The notes beneath the pieces are model-generated. The model saw only the letters and a list, made by a program, of their open reading frames with translations, ran no database searches and was not told the DNA's origin. Shown here in pieces: positions 22,466 to 31,864 of a DNA stretch of 64,000 nt. Both the position numbers and the translations under genes were made by a program. Source of the stretch: Hypericum androsaemum (taxonomy: Eukaryota; Streptophyta; Magnoliopsida; Malpighiales; Hypericaceae). The DNA lies in the NCBI GenBank assembly GCA_963995505.1, contig OZ023187.1, positions 9,139,176 to 9,203,175 on the forward strand, given 5' to 3'. Position 1 is the stretch's first letter; every line of letters starts with the position of its first letter.

Positions 22466-22737
22466 CTCTTGTGGATCTTGGCTGCTGAATGGACCTTCTA
22501 GAACTTGTATTAAGGTCATAAACTCAGCTGAATTTCGTGGCTCTTGGTCCATGGACTTTAATAAATTTGCTTGGGCCCAACTCTCCGATGTAAGCTTGGA
22601 AATCAGCCCATTAAGTTGTGACTTGAAGCACTTTGCACGTGCTCTTGTAACAGGTCCAATTGGCACTTGAACAACATCATTTACAGCTCCGCTAGACGCC
22701 ATGCTAATCTGATCTATTGATTTGTGATTCGCATCAA
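22466..22737 (-). pseudogene. CRM pol C-terminal tail
   Basis: The minus-strand frame holds the typical end of CRM-like polyproteins: a basic stretch VQVPIGPVTRARAKCFKSQL, then ...SSQDPQE and a stop that overlaps the LTR start. It is the only remnant of a neighbouring copy; its upstream end abuts the 23-bp minisatellite. Confidence 0.8.
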
Positions 22738-23012
22738 TGTCATATTACGATAAAATGGCATGCCTGTTTACAATCAAATGGCATGCCCAGTTACAATCAA
22801 ATGGCAGAGTCGGGTACGATAAAATGACATGTCTGATAATAATAAAAATACATGCTCAGTAATGACCAAATGGTAGACCATGTACGATAAAATGGCATGT
22901 CCGATTATGACTAAATGGCAGAGCGGAGTATGATAAAATGACATATTTGGTTACAATAAAAAGGCATACTTTGCAATGACCAAATGGCAGGCCGGTTACG
23001 ATAAAATAGTAT
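22738..23012 (+). repeat. 23-bp minisatellite, right part
   Basis: About twelve units such as TTACGATAAAATGGCATGCC, alternating with ATGACCAAATGGCAGGCC forms. It continues the array at 13528-13672. Confidence 0.85.
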
Positions 23013-23261
23013 GTGGTTAATATTTAATAAAATTATAATTAAAAAATAATTTATTTATTAAATAATATAAAGTGAAAGTTGAGGCTTCAGGCATGCGTTC
23101 CCACACGCGTCAGCCCCCACCAGTGCGTCAACCTTGACGCGTCCTCCTTTTTCTATTTTTTGATTGTTTTACCCCTATTCTGTTTGGTACAGGATCAAAC
23201 TCGTTGTACCCAATCCATGCCCTAGAAAGTTAGGCATATTCTCTAAATATGTAGTTTTCAA

Positions 23262-23480
23262 CATAGTATTAAAAAATATGGTCCGACTGATGGTCTGATC
23301 GGTCAGACCATGAATCATTCAAAATATGAAATTTGAAACTTATATTTTGACTATTTAGTCTACATATTATTCAAATAATAGTAAAAAATAAATAAAAATA
23401 TTTGGTCAGACCGGTCAGACCAAACAAACCAAAAATAGATAAAATTCAACCCGTACCAAAATCCGTATTTCAAAACTATG
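23262..23480. mobile_element. Small hAT-like MITE (219 bp)
   Basis: Begins CATAGTATTAAAAAATATGG and ends with the imperfect inverse ...TATTTCAAAACTATG. The flanks are GTTTTCAA (23254-23261) and GTTTTGAA (23481-23488), 7 of 8 identical. The interior has GGTCAGACCGGTCAGACC motifs like the larger elements at 599 and 61460. Confidence 0.75.
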
Positions 23481-23615
23481 GTTTTGAATGAAAAAATAAA
23501 AAATATATACTATAGTCGAGCGAACAGCGAATCGACTCTGTCTCCGCTATTACCACGTGACAATCATAGTGGTATATTTTCTAAAAATTAAAACTAAAAA
23601 GGGAGCATTACTAGG

Positions 23616-24100
23616 TCACCTCAACTTATGGTTGCCACGTGGTCACCCAGGTTTCTTATTTTTTTAATTTAAAAATTTTAAATTGTTATAAGTTGGTGTT
23701 CTATTGTGTGAATAATTTTTTTTTTCACATAAGACCTACGCATAGAGCTCAAAAAGTTATGTGAAATAAAATAATTAATTTATTCGAACAACCGAGCACC
23801 AAGTTATAGAACTTTAAAATTTTCCAAACAACTAAAAAAATTTAGTGAAAATGGAGTCGACCAAGTATTAAGTATATTCTACCTTGTATTTTTTTTAAAT
23901 TCAAAAGGGTTGATAAGTTGTTGCTCGATAAATGAGTTAAATATTTTTTATTTCGCATAATTTTTGAGACCTACGCATAGGTCTCAAAAAGTTATGCAAA
24001 ATCAAAAAAGTTAACTCATTTGGAAAAATAGGGACCAACTTAGATTAGAAAAATTATAAAAAATAAGGAAAATAGGTGGCCACGTGGCAACCACGAGGTT
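23616..24100. mobile_element. Fold-back element with two internal hairpins
   Basis: The outer arms pair around TGGTTGCCACGTGG and CCACGTGGCAACCA with extended similarity into AT-rich DNA. Inside are two hairpins: about 23671-23830, and 23930-24022, the latter pairing GAGACCTA with TAGGTCTC and extending about 40 bases each way. The two hairpin modules resemble each other. No coding frame. Exact ends and target duplication are unclear. Confidence 0.65.
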
Positions 24101-24539
24101 GGATTGCATACAGAGTAAGGGTGGGAAGCATCGTAAGGTGTGCGTGTGTCATAATGACAAACTAGTAATATGAGAAGATTACATAAGGATAATTTTGTAT
24201 TTAAAGCGCACGTGTAATAATACTCGTGTGGAATGATAATGGTATGTCCATATGAATGACACAAGTATGCCCATATAAATGATAGCGGTATACCACTGGT
24301 CAATCAAAAGTTGAACATGATTAAGATTCATCCGTTGGTTGAACCGTAAACCAACTATTTATGGTCAAAACTACCGGTTCGACCGTGATCAGGATATTAA
24401 TGTGTTGCCCTAATTTTGTCAACCTCTTTTTTTTAATGGATTTTGGTGGTGTTGACCCCAGCAGTACCAGTCTGACAATATACGAGTTGAACGGCACATC
24501 AAGCAATGTGTCGTTGTACTTGAACGGTACTTCAGGCAA

Positions 24540-24770
24540 AAATATGATAAATCAATTTTTTTAAGACAAAAATACAAGGGCACATCAATTTTCAAAGACT
24601 AAAACACCAGGGCACATCAACTGTTAAAGGTAAAAATACAAGGGCACATCAATTTGTGAAGGCAAAAACACAAAAATACTTCAATTTTCAAAGACATGTC
24701 AGTTTTTAATGACAAAAATACAAAGGCGTATCAATTTTCAAAGGCACATATACAAAAACGACGACAAATC
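24540..24770 (+). repeat. Degenerate tandem repeat, about 38-40 bp
   Basis: Four to five imperfect copies of a unit containing GGGCACATCAATTTTCAAAG and ACAAAAATACAA. Confidence 0.6.
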
Positions 24771-25710
24771 AGACAAAAGCGTTCAAAAATAGACAAAAAA
24801 AATTCAGTGGGACGTCACATAAAAATTAGTAGACTTTGTTCATTGTAATTCATAAAGTTAAGATTTTTGGTTGCAAAAATGTCAGATTCAACTTTTCTTA
24901 CCTAAATTCTTTCAAAAACTTCTTCCTAAATCGCTAAATAATATAATTCCTTGTTGTCATTGACATATTTGAGGGGGAAACATGCTATGATGGAGACGCC
25001 CACAATTAATTTAATTCTTTCAAGTCGCCGGTGAAGATGGTGATGTTACCTCCGGTTGCCATTACCAAAGTGATGGTCGGGTTTCAGTAGCCGCCTGAAA
25101 TGTTGACTTCGATGGAGATGCCCACAATTGGGTGACAGTGGAAAGCTTCTCAATAAGTTTTTCAGATGGGTGACAGTGGAAATTACTTCAGTATTGGTGA
25201 GAGGTTCTATCATCGTCGGACGTTGGCATCAGAGCGGTAAATTTTTTGGCCGGGAGATGTTGACGTCGGAGTGGTGAATTTTCTACCAGTTTGATTATAG
25301 ACACACGTGTAACTCATCAAAATCAACAGTCCAAATTTAATAACAGCATGTACTATCAAACTTATAGTTATCAGCACTTAACCTAACTTTTTTTGTTGTT
25401 GTGATTTGGTCATCCGACGTCCCACTGTGCTCCGAGTTCTCGGATTTCTGTTTCATAGTGACAACGTGGATGTAGGGTTGGATTCAGTAGGGACAAGACA
25501 TTACTTGATCCATTTTAGTGGGATAATTTTTATGTTGTCTCCACTCAATCTAAAATCTGTGGGTGGCGCCGGTTCAAAACCAGAATAGTTACGGTCTTAG
25601 CGCCAATTTATCTATCCACCAGCTCGCTATCACTCACTCTCAAGATCATTTAAAACCCTCGCGTCTCCCTCCTCTAGCTGCTAGGGTTCCTCCCTAAACC
25701 CCTGAAAAAA
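24771..25710. other. Intergenic and MORF upstream region
   Basis: No gene is seen. The last 100 bases before the MORF ATG form a pyrimidine-rich 5' UTR with CTAGGGTTCC and CTAAACCC, telo-box-like sequences common upstream of plant housekeeping genes. Confidence 0.4.
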
Positions 25711-27272
25711 ATGGCAACCCAGTTGCTCTCTAGGTACCTCGTCCCCAAGCCCCAATCCGCCACCCGAACCCTAATCACCTCCCTCCTCGCCCGCACCTCC
25801 TCCACATCCGCCGCCCTCCTTCGCCCACTCTCCTCCGCCGCTCAACTCCCCGCCGCCTCCTCCCGCACGTTCTCCTCCCTGAAGTCGCCGTCGACGCTCT
25901 CCGACTCGCAGAACTGGTCCAACCGCCCGCCCAAGGAGACCATCCTCCTCGACGGGTGCGATTTCAATCACTGGCTCGTCGTTATGGAGAAGCCCCCGCA
26001 GGACGCCACCCGCGATGAGATCATCGATGGCTACATCAAAACCCTAGCCAAGATTGTAGGAAGGTAAAGGAGAGGCTTTTTCGCCTTTTCGGATTGCGTT
26101 TTCTTTTCACTAGTTATCGGATTTGGTTTGTGGGGGATTGATTGATTCTCTTTGCTAATTGCAGCGAGGATGAGGCAAGGATGAAGATCTATTCGGTGTC
26201 CACCAGATGCTACTTCGCATTCGGGGCGTTGGTTTCCGAAGAGCTCTCTTACAAGCTCAAAGGTTGTTTCTGGTTGCGGGTTTTATGAACAGGTTTTGTT
26301 TCTTTTATGACAATCTTTTGGTTTCTTTTGTAGAGCTGCCAGGAGTTCGTTGGGTGCTACCGGACTCGTACCTGAATGTTAAGGAACAAGATTATGGAGG
26401 TTAGATGCGTTTATATCCGGAAATAAATGGTTGTATTGTGAGTGCAGGTTCTTGGAGTCCATACATTCTAAGAAAATGCAGAGTGTTTATGCTATTAGAT
26501 GGGATTCTGACTTTAATCTCTTCCGAAGCTTTCTTTTTGTTTGGTGCTGTTGATGTACTTTTTTGGGTTTATTAATTTGCTGCTCATGAAGCTGATTTTG
26601 AAGCCTTATATTGCAGGTGAGCCTTTCATTGATGGCCGAGCTGTACCGTATGATCCCAAGTATCATGAGGAATGGGAGAGGAACAATCAGAAGGCCATGG
26701 ACAGGAATCGTCGGAATGATAGACCTCGTAACAATGACAGATCAAGAAATTTCCCCAGACCTAGAGGAGGCAATCCACAAGGTGGCTCTCCGCCGGCACA
26801 ACCCAGCCAAGGAGGCTATCCGCAGAACAACATGGCGCAACCCAACCAAGGAAGCTATCCGCAGAACAACATGGCGCAACCCAACCAAGGAGGCTACCCA
26901 CAGGGCAACATGGCTCGACCCAACCAAGGAGGTTATCCACAGAATAACATGATTCCACCCAACCAGGCAGGGTACTCACTGAATAGTGCTCCACAGAATG
27001 GCTTCAACACAGGTGGAATGCAACAGAATATGCATCCCCCGGCTGGCCCACCGCCTAACAACTACAACGGGCACCCCAACAATGCGTGGATGCCACCAAG
27101 CAACACGGGACATCCACCTGCAAATCCCGGGTATGCACCTGGAGGTATGCAGCAGCAGGATTTCCAGAATGGTCCCAACCCTGGGATGCCTTACCCAGGT
27201 GCTCAGCAGAACTACCAGAGTGGCTTCAATCTTGGCAGGGATGGAAATACGCAAGGTCCTCACACGCGATAG
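25711..27272 (+). CDS. Multiple organellar RNA editing factor, MORF8/RIP1-like
   Basis: MORF proteins bind PPR editing factors and are needed for C-to-U editing in mitochondria and plastids. Exons: 25711-26063, 26165-26262, 26334-26399 and 26617-27272, in frame, 390 aa; Arabidopsis MORF8 is of similar length. Residues 1-60 are rich in Ser, Arg and Ala with almost no acids, as in an organelle transit peptide. The conserved MORF domain lies at about 77-185 (ILLDGCDFNHWLVVMEKP, RCYFAFGALVSEELSYKLK, LPGVRWVLPDSYLNV, GEPFIDGRAVPYDP). The tail is Gly/Pro/Gln/Asn-rich with four imperfect copies of a 13-residue GGYPQNNMAQPNQ-type repeat. The ATG lies in a strong context (AAAAAATGGC). The next gene downstream, also on +, is the GTE gene. 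Confidence 0.93.
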
Positions 27273-28775
27273 AATATTGCAGGAGAGGCTTGTGTAGATA
27301 TGAAATGTCGGGGGCGATTTGTTAGACCATGATATGATCTCATCATTTTCCCTGGATTGATATGACAGTTCTTGAGTCTGCCGGTTTGCAGAATTGATTT
27401 GCGTTGAGGGAAGATGCATTGCTGTTGTTTCCCATCATTTGCACCTTCTTAAGGCTTCGAGATATCTGTTGCTACATCTTCCTGTCCTGGTTGCTTATTC
27501 TGTTATGATGCAATTTTTTCATGTCATTTAAAGGTCGTACTAGTTCGAACATATCTATAAGTATCCGGATACTAAGTAGCTTCGGGAAAAAGTGCGCCCA
27601 ACATATATGTCTTGGTCCCCTAAAATAAAGGTGAAAAAAATTTAGGGTAAATTACCTCCTTGTTCCTGTTGTTTGGTCACCCTTTCTTGCAGGTTCCTTG
27701 ATTTCAGAAAAAAATCGTCCGTCTCCCTAGTTTTGTTTTAGAAATTTTCGGGTCCCTGTAATCGGAGTATACTTTTTTCTCCGGAAAAATCCCACTGGAA
27801 TTAACAAAAATTCATAACTCAATTCATGACAGGAATAATATTCGTGTACAAATTTACAACTTAAAAAACTATCGCGGTAAAAAATTTAATTCTTCACGGA
27901 AGACCTGCACTGTGGGCACAGCCGCACAAGGCAAAGTGGCCCCGAAACTTGCTTACAGAAGATCAAGAGGATGAAAAATTATGTAAAAAATCAAACAAGC
28001 AACCTTAAAATAAATTACTAGTTCAAATTTTTTTTAATTCGTAAGTCATGTTTAAAATACATATTTAATAAAAAATATTACTTTATACAAAATTTAGGAT
28101 CAAAATTTAACACTAATTTTTTAATAAAAATATTAGTTGTTATGATGAAAGGGTTTTTAAATTTTAATAAAGGTCTTGGGACCCTATTTTTTTTATATAG
28201 AATGCTACTTGTCTTCGGTTTTACTGTTATCTGTTGTCTTTAGAAAATATGGTAGAATATTTAAGATATCTGGCATAAAATAAACGGTTCATCCATGTCA
28301 TTGTGTAAAAATTAGTTTTTTTTACCATCTGATCCAAAAACTGGTACTATGTTTTTAGAGAACAATCCACTTTGCTCTTTGAATCGCAGTTGAACCATGA
28401 ATCGATCAAATTATTTAGTCGGACAAAATTTTGGACGAATTGTATGGACCCTGTTTTTGGCCATAAACCCGACTCTAGACTTGACCATTATTCAAATTTG
28501 AACGATTTCGAATTCATCAAAGAATTATGAACTACCAAATTCGAATCGAATTTGAATTAATTCTTATTAGAATTAGGGTTAATGTTGGGGTTTATAATTC
28601 TAATTGCAAGAATTATAACAACAAATTGACCCTTACCAGGTTTACCTTTTGCCCTATCATTGCCGAGCGCGTGCAAATTCAACACCTCCGCTCCGCATCG
28701 CGCTCTCTCTCTCTCTGGTGTTCCACTCCACTCCGCCCCCTTCCCCTCCGCTTCCGTTCAAACCTCTCCGACTCC
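27273..28775. other. MORF 3' UTR and intergenic DNA
   Basis: The 3' UTR probably ends near 27.55 kb. The rest is AT-rich with no recognised gene. At 28310-28480 there is a short stretch with GAACCATGAATCG-type text like the GGTC-rich elements elsewhere, but no paired ends. Confidence 0.4.
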
Positions 28776-28786
28776 AAAACCCTAAA
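28776..28786 (+). promoter_or_regulatory. Telo-box-like motif upstream of GTE
   Basis: AAAACCCTAAA lies about 140 bases before the GTE start codon. The reverse form AGGGTTTTGG and AATTAGGGTTT follow at about 28880-28905. Such boxes are frequent in 5' regions of growth-related plant genes; function here is inferred. Confidence 0.4.
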
Positions 28787-28922
28787 ATAACCTCCGGCGA
28801 CTCATATTAAACTTAGTTAAGCAGACAACTGATCCCCCAAGTTTCGCTCTTCGCCCCTTTGGAACCTTCCTTATGATTAGGGTTTTGGATCTGAATTAGG
28901 GTTTCCTTTATTCGAAAGTTAC

Positions 28923-30961
28923 ATGGCTACTGGGCCAACCAAGCAACCGAACAAGTACCGGGGCCCTAAACCCAAAACCCTAAACAAGTTCAACTTCGGA
29001 CAGGTGGCGCCAACTTCCCCATCTCCGTCGTCCTCTTCTTCCGACGACGACTCGTCCAGGAGCCGTACCCCTCCGCTGCCACGGGGTCAACACGAAGGCG
29101 CCACGGCTGGGTACGTAAGGATTGATAATGATAAGGTTAGGATTAGTTTGTGCTCGGTTAGCTGCGGTTCGGAGGCTAGGGAGCTTAAGAGGAAGTTAGT
29201 GGGTGAGCTAGAGCAAGTTAGGAACTTGAGGCGTAGGATTGAAGCTAGGTGTGTTGATGGGTATGGCGTTAATAGGAACGGGAAACGTGAGGGTAATAAC
29301 GGGAATGGCGCGAATGCTGTTGGTGGCAGTGGTGTTGGTAAAAAGGTTGGAACTTTGGCTAGGGTGAATTCAGAGGTGAGTCATGTGGGGCCGGCGAGCG
29401 GGGGTGAGATTCGGGGATCTGGTGGAGGCGTGGTTGGAGCTGGTGAGGTTGCGGATAAGGAGAGGAAAACTGTGAAGGGAAAGCCGACTAAGGAGTCGGG
29501 TTCTACTGGTGGGAACAAAGTGAAGCCAGTTGGCAAAGGGAAGAAAGACGGTGGTGGTGGCCCAGTGCCTGGATTTGGGTCGGGGATGGATAAATATCCT
29601 AAGGGGTTGTTCAAGAAATGTGGTGACTTGTTGGCCAAATTGATGAGGCACCAGTATGGGTGGGTGTTCAACGCACCCGTGGATGCAAAGAAATTGAAAT
29701 TGCATGATTATTATGTTATCATTAAGAATCCAATGGATCTTGGCACTGTGAAGACAAGGTTAACCAAGAATTGGTACAAGTCCCCCAAGGAATTTGCTGA
29801 GGATGTTCGGTTGACTTTCAATAACGCCTTGACATACAATGCCAAAGGACAAGATGTGCATTTTATGGCTGAATTGCTGTTGAAGATGTTTGAGCAACAC
29901 TGGGACGAGATTCAGCAAGAATACAGTTCTGATGAGAGGTTTGAAGTTAACGGTGATGCCAGTCAGCCGATGCCCGCTTCAAGGACAGCTCCTCCTGGAC
30001 CTGCACCTGCACCTCCCCATGCTCGTCCTCATGCATCGCCTTCAGCTAGACACTTAGAGAAGGGGAGCTTGGATAGATCAGAATCCTTGGTCAAGTCCAA
30101 GGATTTCCAGTCAAAAGCCAACAAAAGTGCTAGCAATATGGGCAAGACAAAGTTTTCTGAGAAGCCTAAGCCAAAAGATCCCATTAAGAAGTCTATGACT
30201 TTTGAGGAAAAGCAGAGACTCAGCACACACCTTCAGTGTTTGCCTTCTGACCAGCTGGAAAGTGTTGTCCAGATTATCAGGAAAAGGAACCCTGATCTTT
30301 TCCAACAAGAAAACGAGATTGAAGTGGACATCGATTCTTTCGATAGTGAAACACTGTGGGAGCTTGACAACTTTGTCAGTAATTACACGATCAGCTCCAA
30401 CAAGAGCACAGAAGTCCAGGCATCTGAAGCAGTTCGCAAAAATATGCAAGAATCGGTAAGATCACAAATTGCTACCTAGTTCCCTTTGCCTTCTATTCTT
30501 GCCAGTAAGTCTATTGGTTGACATTCAATCTTCTTTTTACGCAGTATTTGACATCAGATACAAGGAACGTGCCAAAAGGAGCAGGTACCAAATATGATCT
30601 AACTAGGAATTTTTTTTCCTTTTCTTTATATTTTAATTTTTCTTTAGAAATCAGTTGTCTTGTTGCTCCTAATGATGAATATGGGACACATTTTTTTGGG
30701 AAGCATTAGGAGATGTTGGTTCTGGGGCTTCTCTCAATCAAATGGAAAAGGAAGACAGTCTTATGAGTGGTTCTAATGGTTCCAACAGTTCGAGAAGTGT
30801 CTCAGGCTCCCATTCAGAAGGTAGATGCTAGTCTTTTGCATTGTATGCATCTGCAATGTTCTGTTGCCTGCTGCTATTGCCAAGGTTATGAGCTTATTCA
30901 TATTTACTTTGCAGATTCGGACAGTGGCAGTTCATCGGGGGAATCAGATTCCGGTCAATGA
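28923..30961 (+). CDS. BET-family bromodomain transcription factor, GTE7/GTE2-like
   Basis: Nuclear reader of acetylated histones. Exons: 28923-30455, 30545-30584, 30710-30820 and 30915-30961, in frame, 576 aa. The bromodomain spans about 222-330 (KCGDLLAKLMRHQYGWVFNA, DYYVIIKNPMDLGTVKTRL, FAEDVRLTFNNALTYN). The NET domain spans about 425-490 (MTFEEKQRLSTHL, LESVVQIIRKRNP, EVDIDSFDSETLWELDNFV). The N-terminus has a Ser/Asp-rich segment and a basic helix (ELKRKLVGELEQVRNLRRRI, about 87-106). The C-terminus is SDSGSSSGESDSGQ-like, as in Arabidopsis GTE7. The last three exons are short, so a one-exon reading would replace the true tail with intron sequence. The gene converges on the malate dehydrogenase gene. 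Confidence 0.92.
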
Positions 30962-31864
30962 TAGAGCAGTTGGCAGGTTTGGGAAGGGTAGGAAGTACTG
31001 CTGTTAGTGTTATTATTGGATCACACTCTGTATGGTCGTCTGTTCTAGGTGATCTCCAAATATGCAGTATCAGCCTTTTGATTGCCAAGCTAATGTTGTT
31101 TAAATGCTGAAAAAATCACTCAATATTGTAGAAAGTGTCCGTGTTTCTGCAGGATTTGTTTGAGCTCAATTTGTTTTCTGCCGAGATTGATGCTTAACTT
31201 CATGTTCTGAGTCGCTACCGATCGGTGTCCGATTACACCGGTTGCCCGTGCTCGAACATCCGTAGAATGTCTTGAGGACTTCAGAAACCAGCAGATGCTG
31301 GGATCAATGTGTCAGATGATGATGATGTTACCTTACAAAATTTTGTTAAGCCTGTTTTGTGTTAATTCTAATGGTTAAAAGCTTCGCAAAATTTATACCT
31401 AGTTTTCCATAACTTCAAATATTTCATTCAACTATAAGTTCAAAGTTTAGCATCCTATTTAATAATAAGCAAGATTCAAACTGTATTAAGATGTTATTAG
31501 GGAGCTTAATTTTGCATAACCCAAACTAAAAAAAAAATTTGCTTCGTGGGAAAACCAAATTCCAAAGCAGACAAAAGAGATGCAATTGAAGACTCTATTG
31601 ATCACAGAAAAGAAAAGGCCAAATCAGAATCAGCATCTTCAAAAGTCTCTCCAAGTGATATATCTCCAACAAGAATATCTTCCACAAAATAAAGTCACTT
31701 AGCCCTGTTAAAGGGGCAACGGGGCATTATTAGAAACGTTTATATGTTTTAGCGCGACCTACGCTGCCGATAACCCGCCCCAGTGCCATTGCATCAAGTA
31801 CAACACCGCACTAACTGCAAAATCTGTGTTCACTGTAAAACGAGACGATTGTAGCCGTGATCAA
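30962..31864. other. Shared 3' region between convergent genes
   Basis: Holds the 3' UTR of the GTE gene and, on the other strand, that of malate dehydrogenase. No further gene is seen. Confidence 0.5.

Larger units (their letters stand above)
13673..22737. mobile_element. Rearranged CRM-clade gypsy element, two inverted parts
   Basis: The + part (13673-16826) reads gag C-terminus/protease, LTR, primer binding site, leader, gag N-terminus, then the end of pol. The - part (22737 down to about 16849) reads pol tail, LTR, primer binding site, leader, gag, protease, RT, RNase H, integrase. The parts meet at a palindrome near 16838. RT phrases ([45 protein letters not shown]) match the CRM group of chromoviruses. 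Both outer ends abut the same 23-bp minisatellite. The reading frames are broken. Confidence 0.85.

Noticed and set aside
26742..26994. Minus-strand repeat frames under the MORF tail
   Set aside because: Antisense images of the MORF Gln/Asn/Gly repeats.
29370..29705. Minus-strand frames inside the GTE exon
   Set aside because: Antisense to a well-supported bromodomain exon.
30456..30479. Reading the GTE gene as a single exon ending at 30479
   Set aside because: A donor at 30456 and three further exons give the conserved Ser/Asp/Gly-rich tail of GTE7-like proteins.
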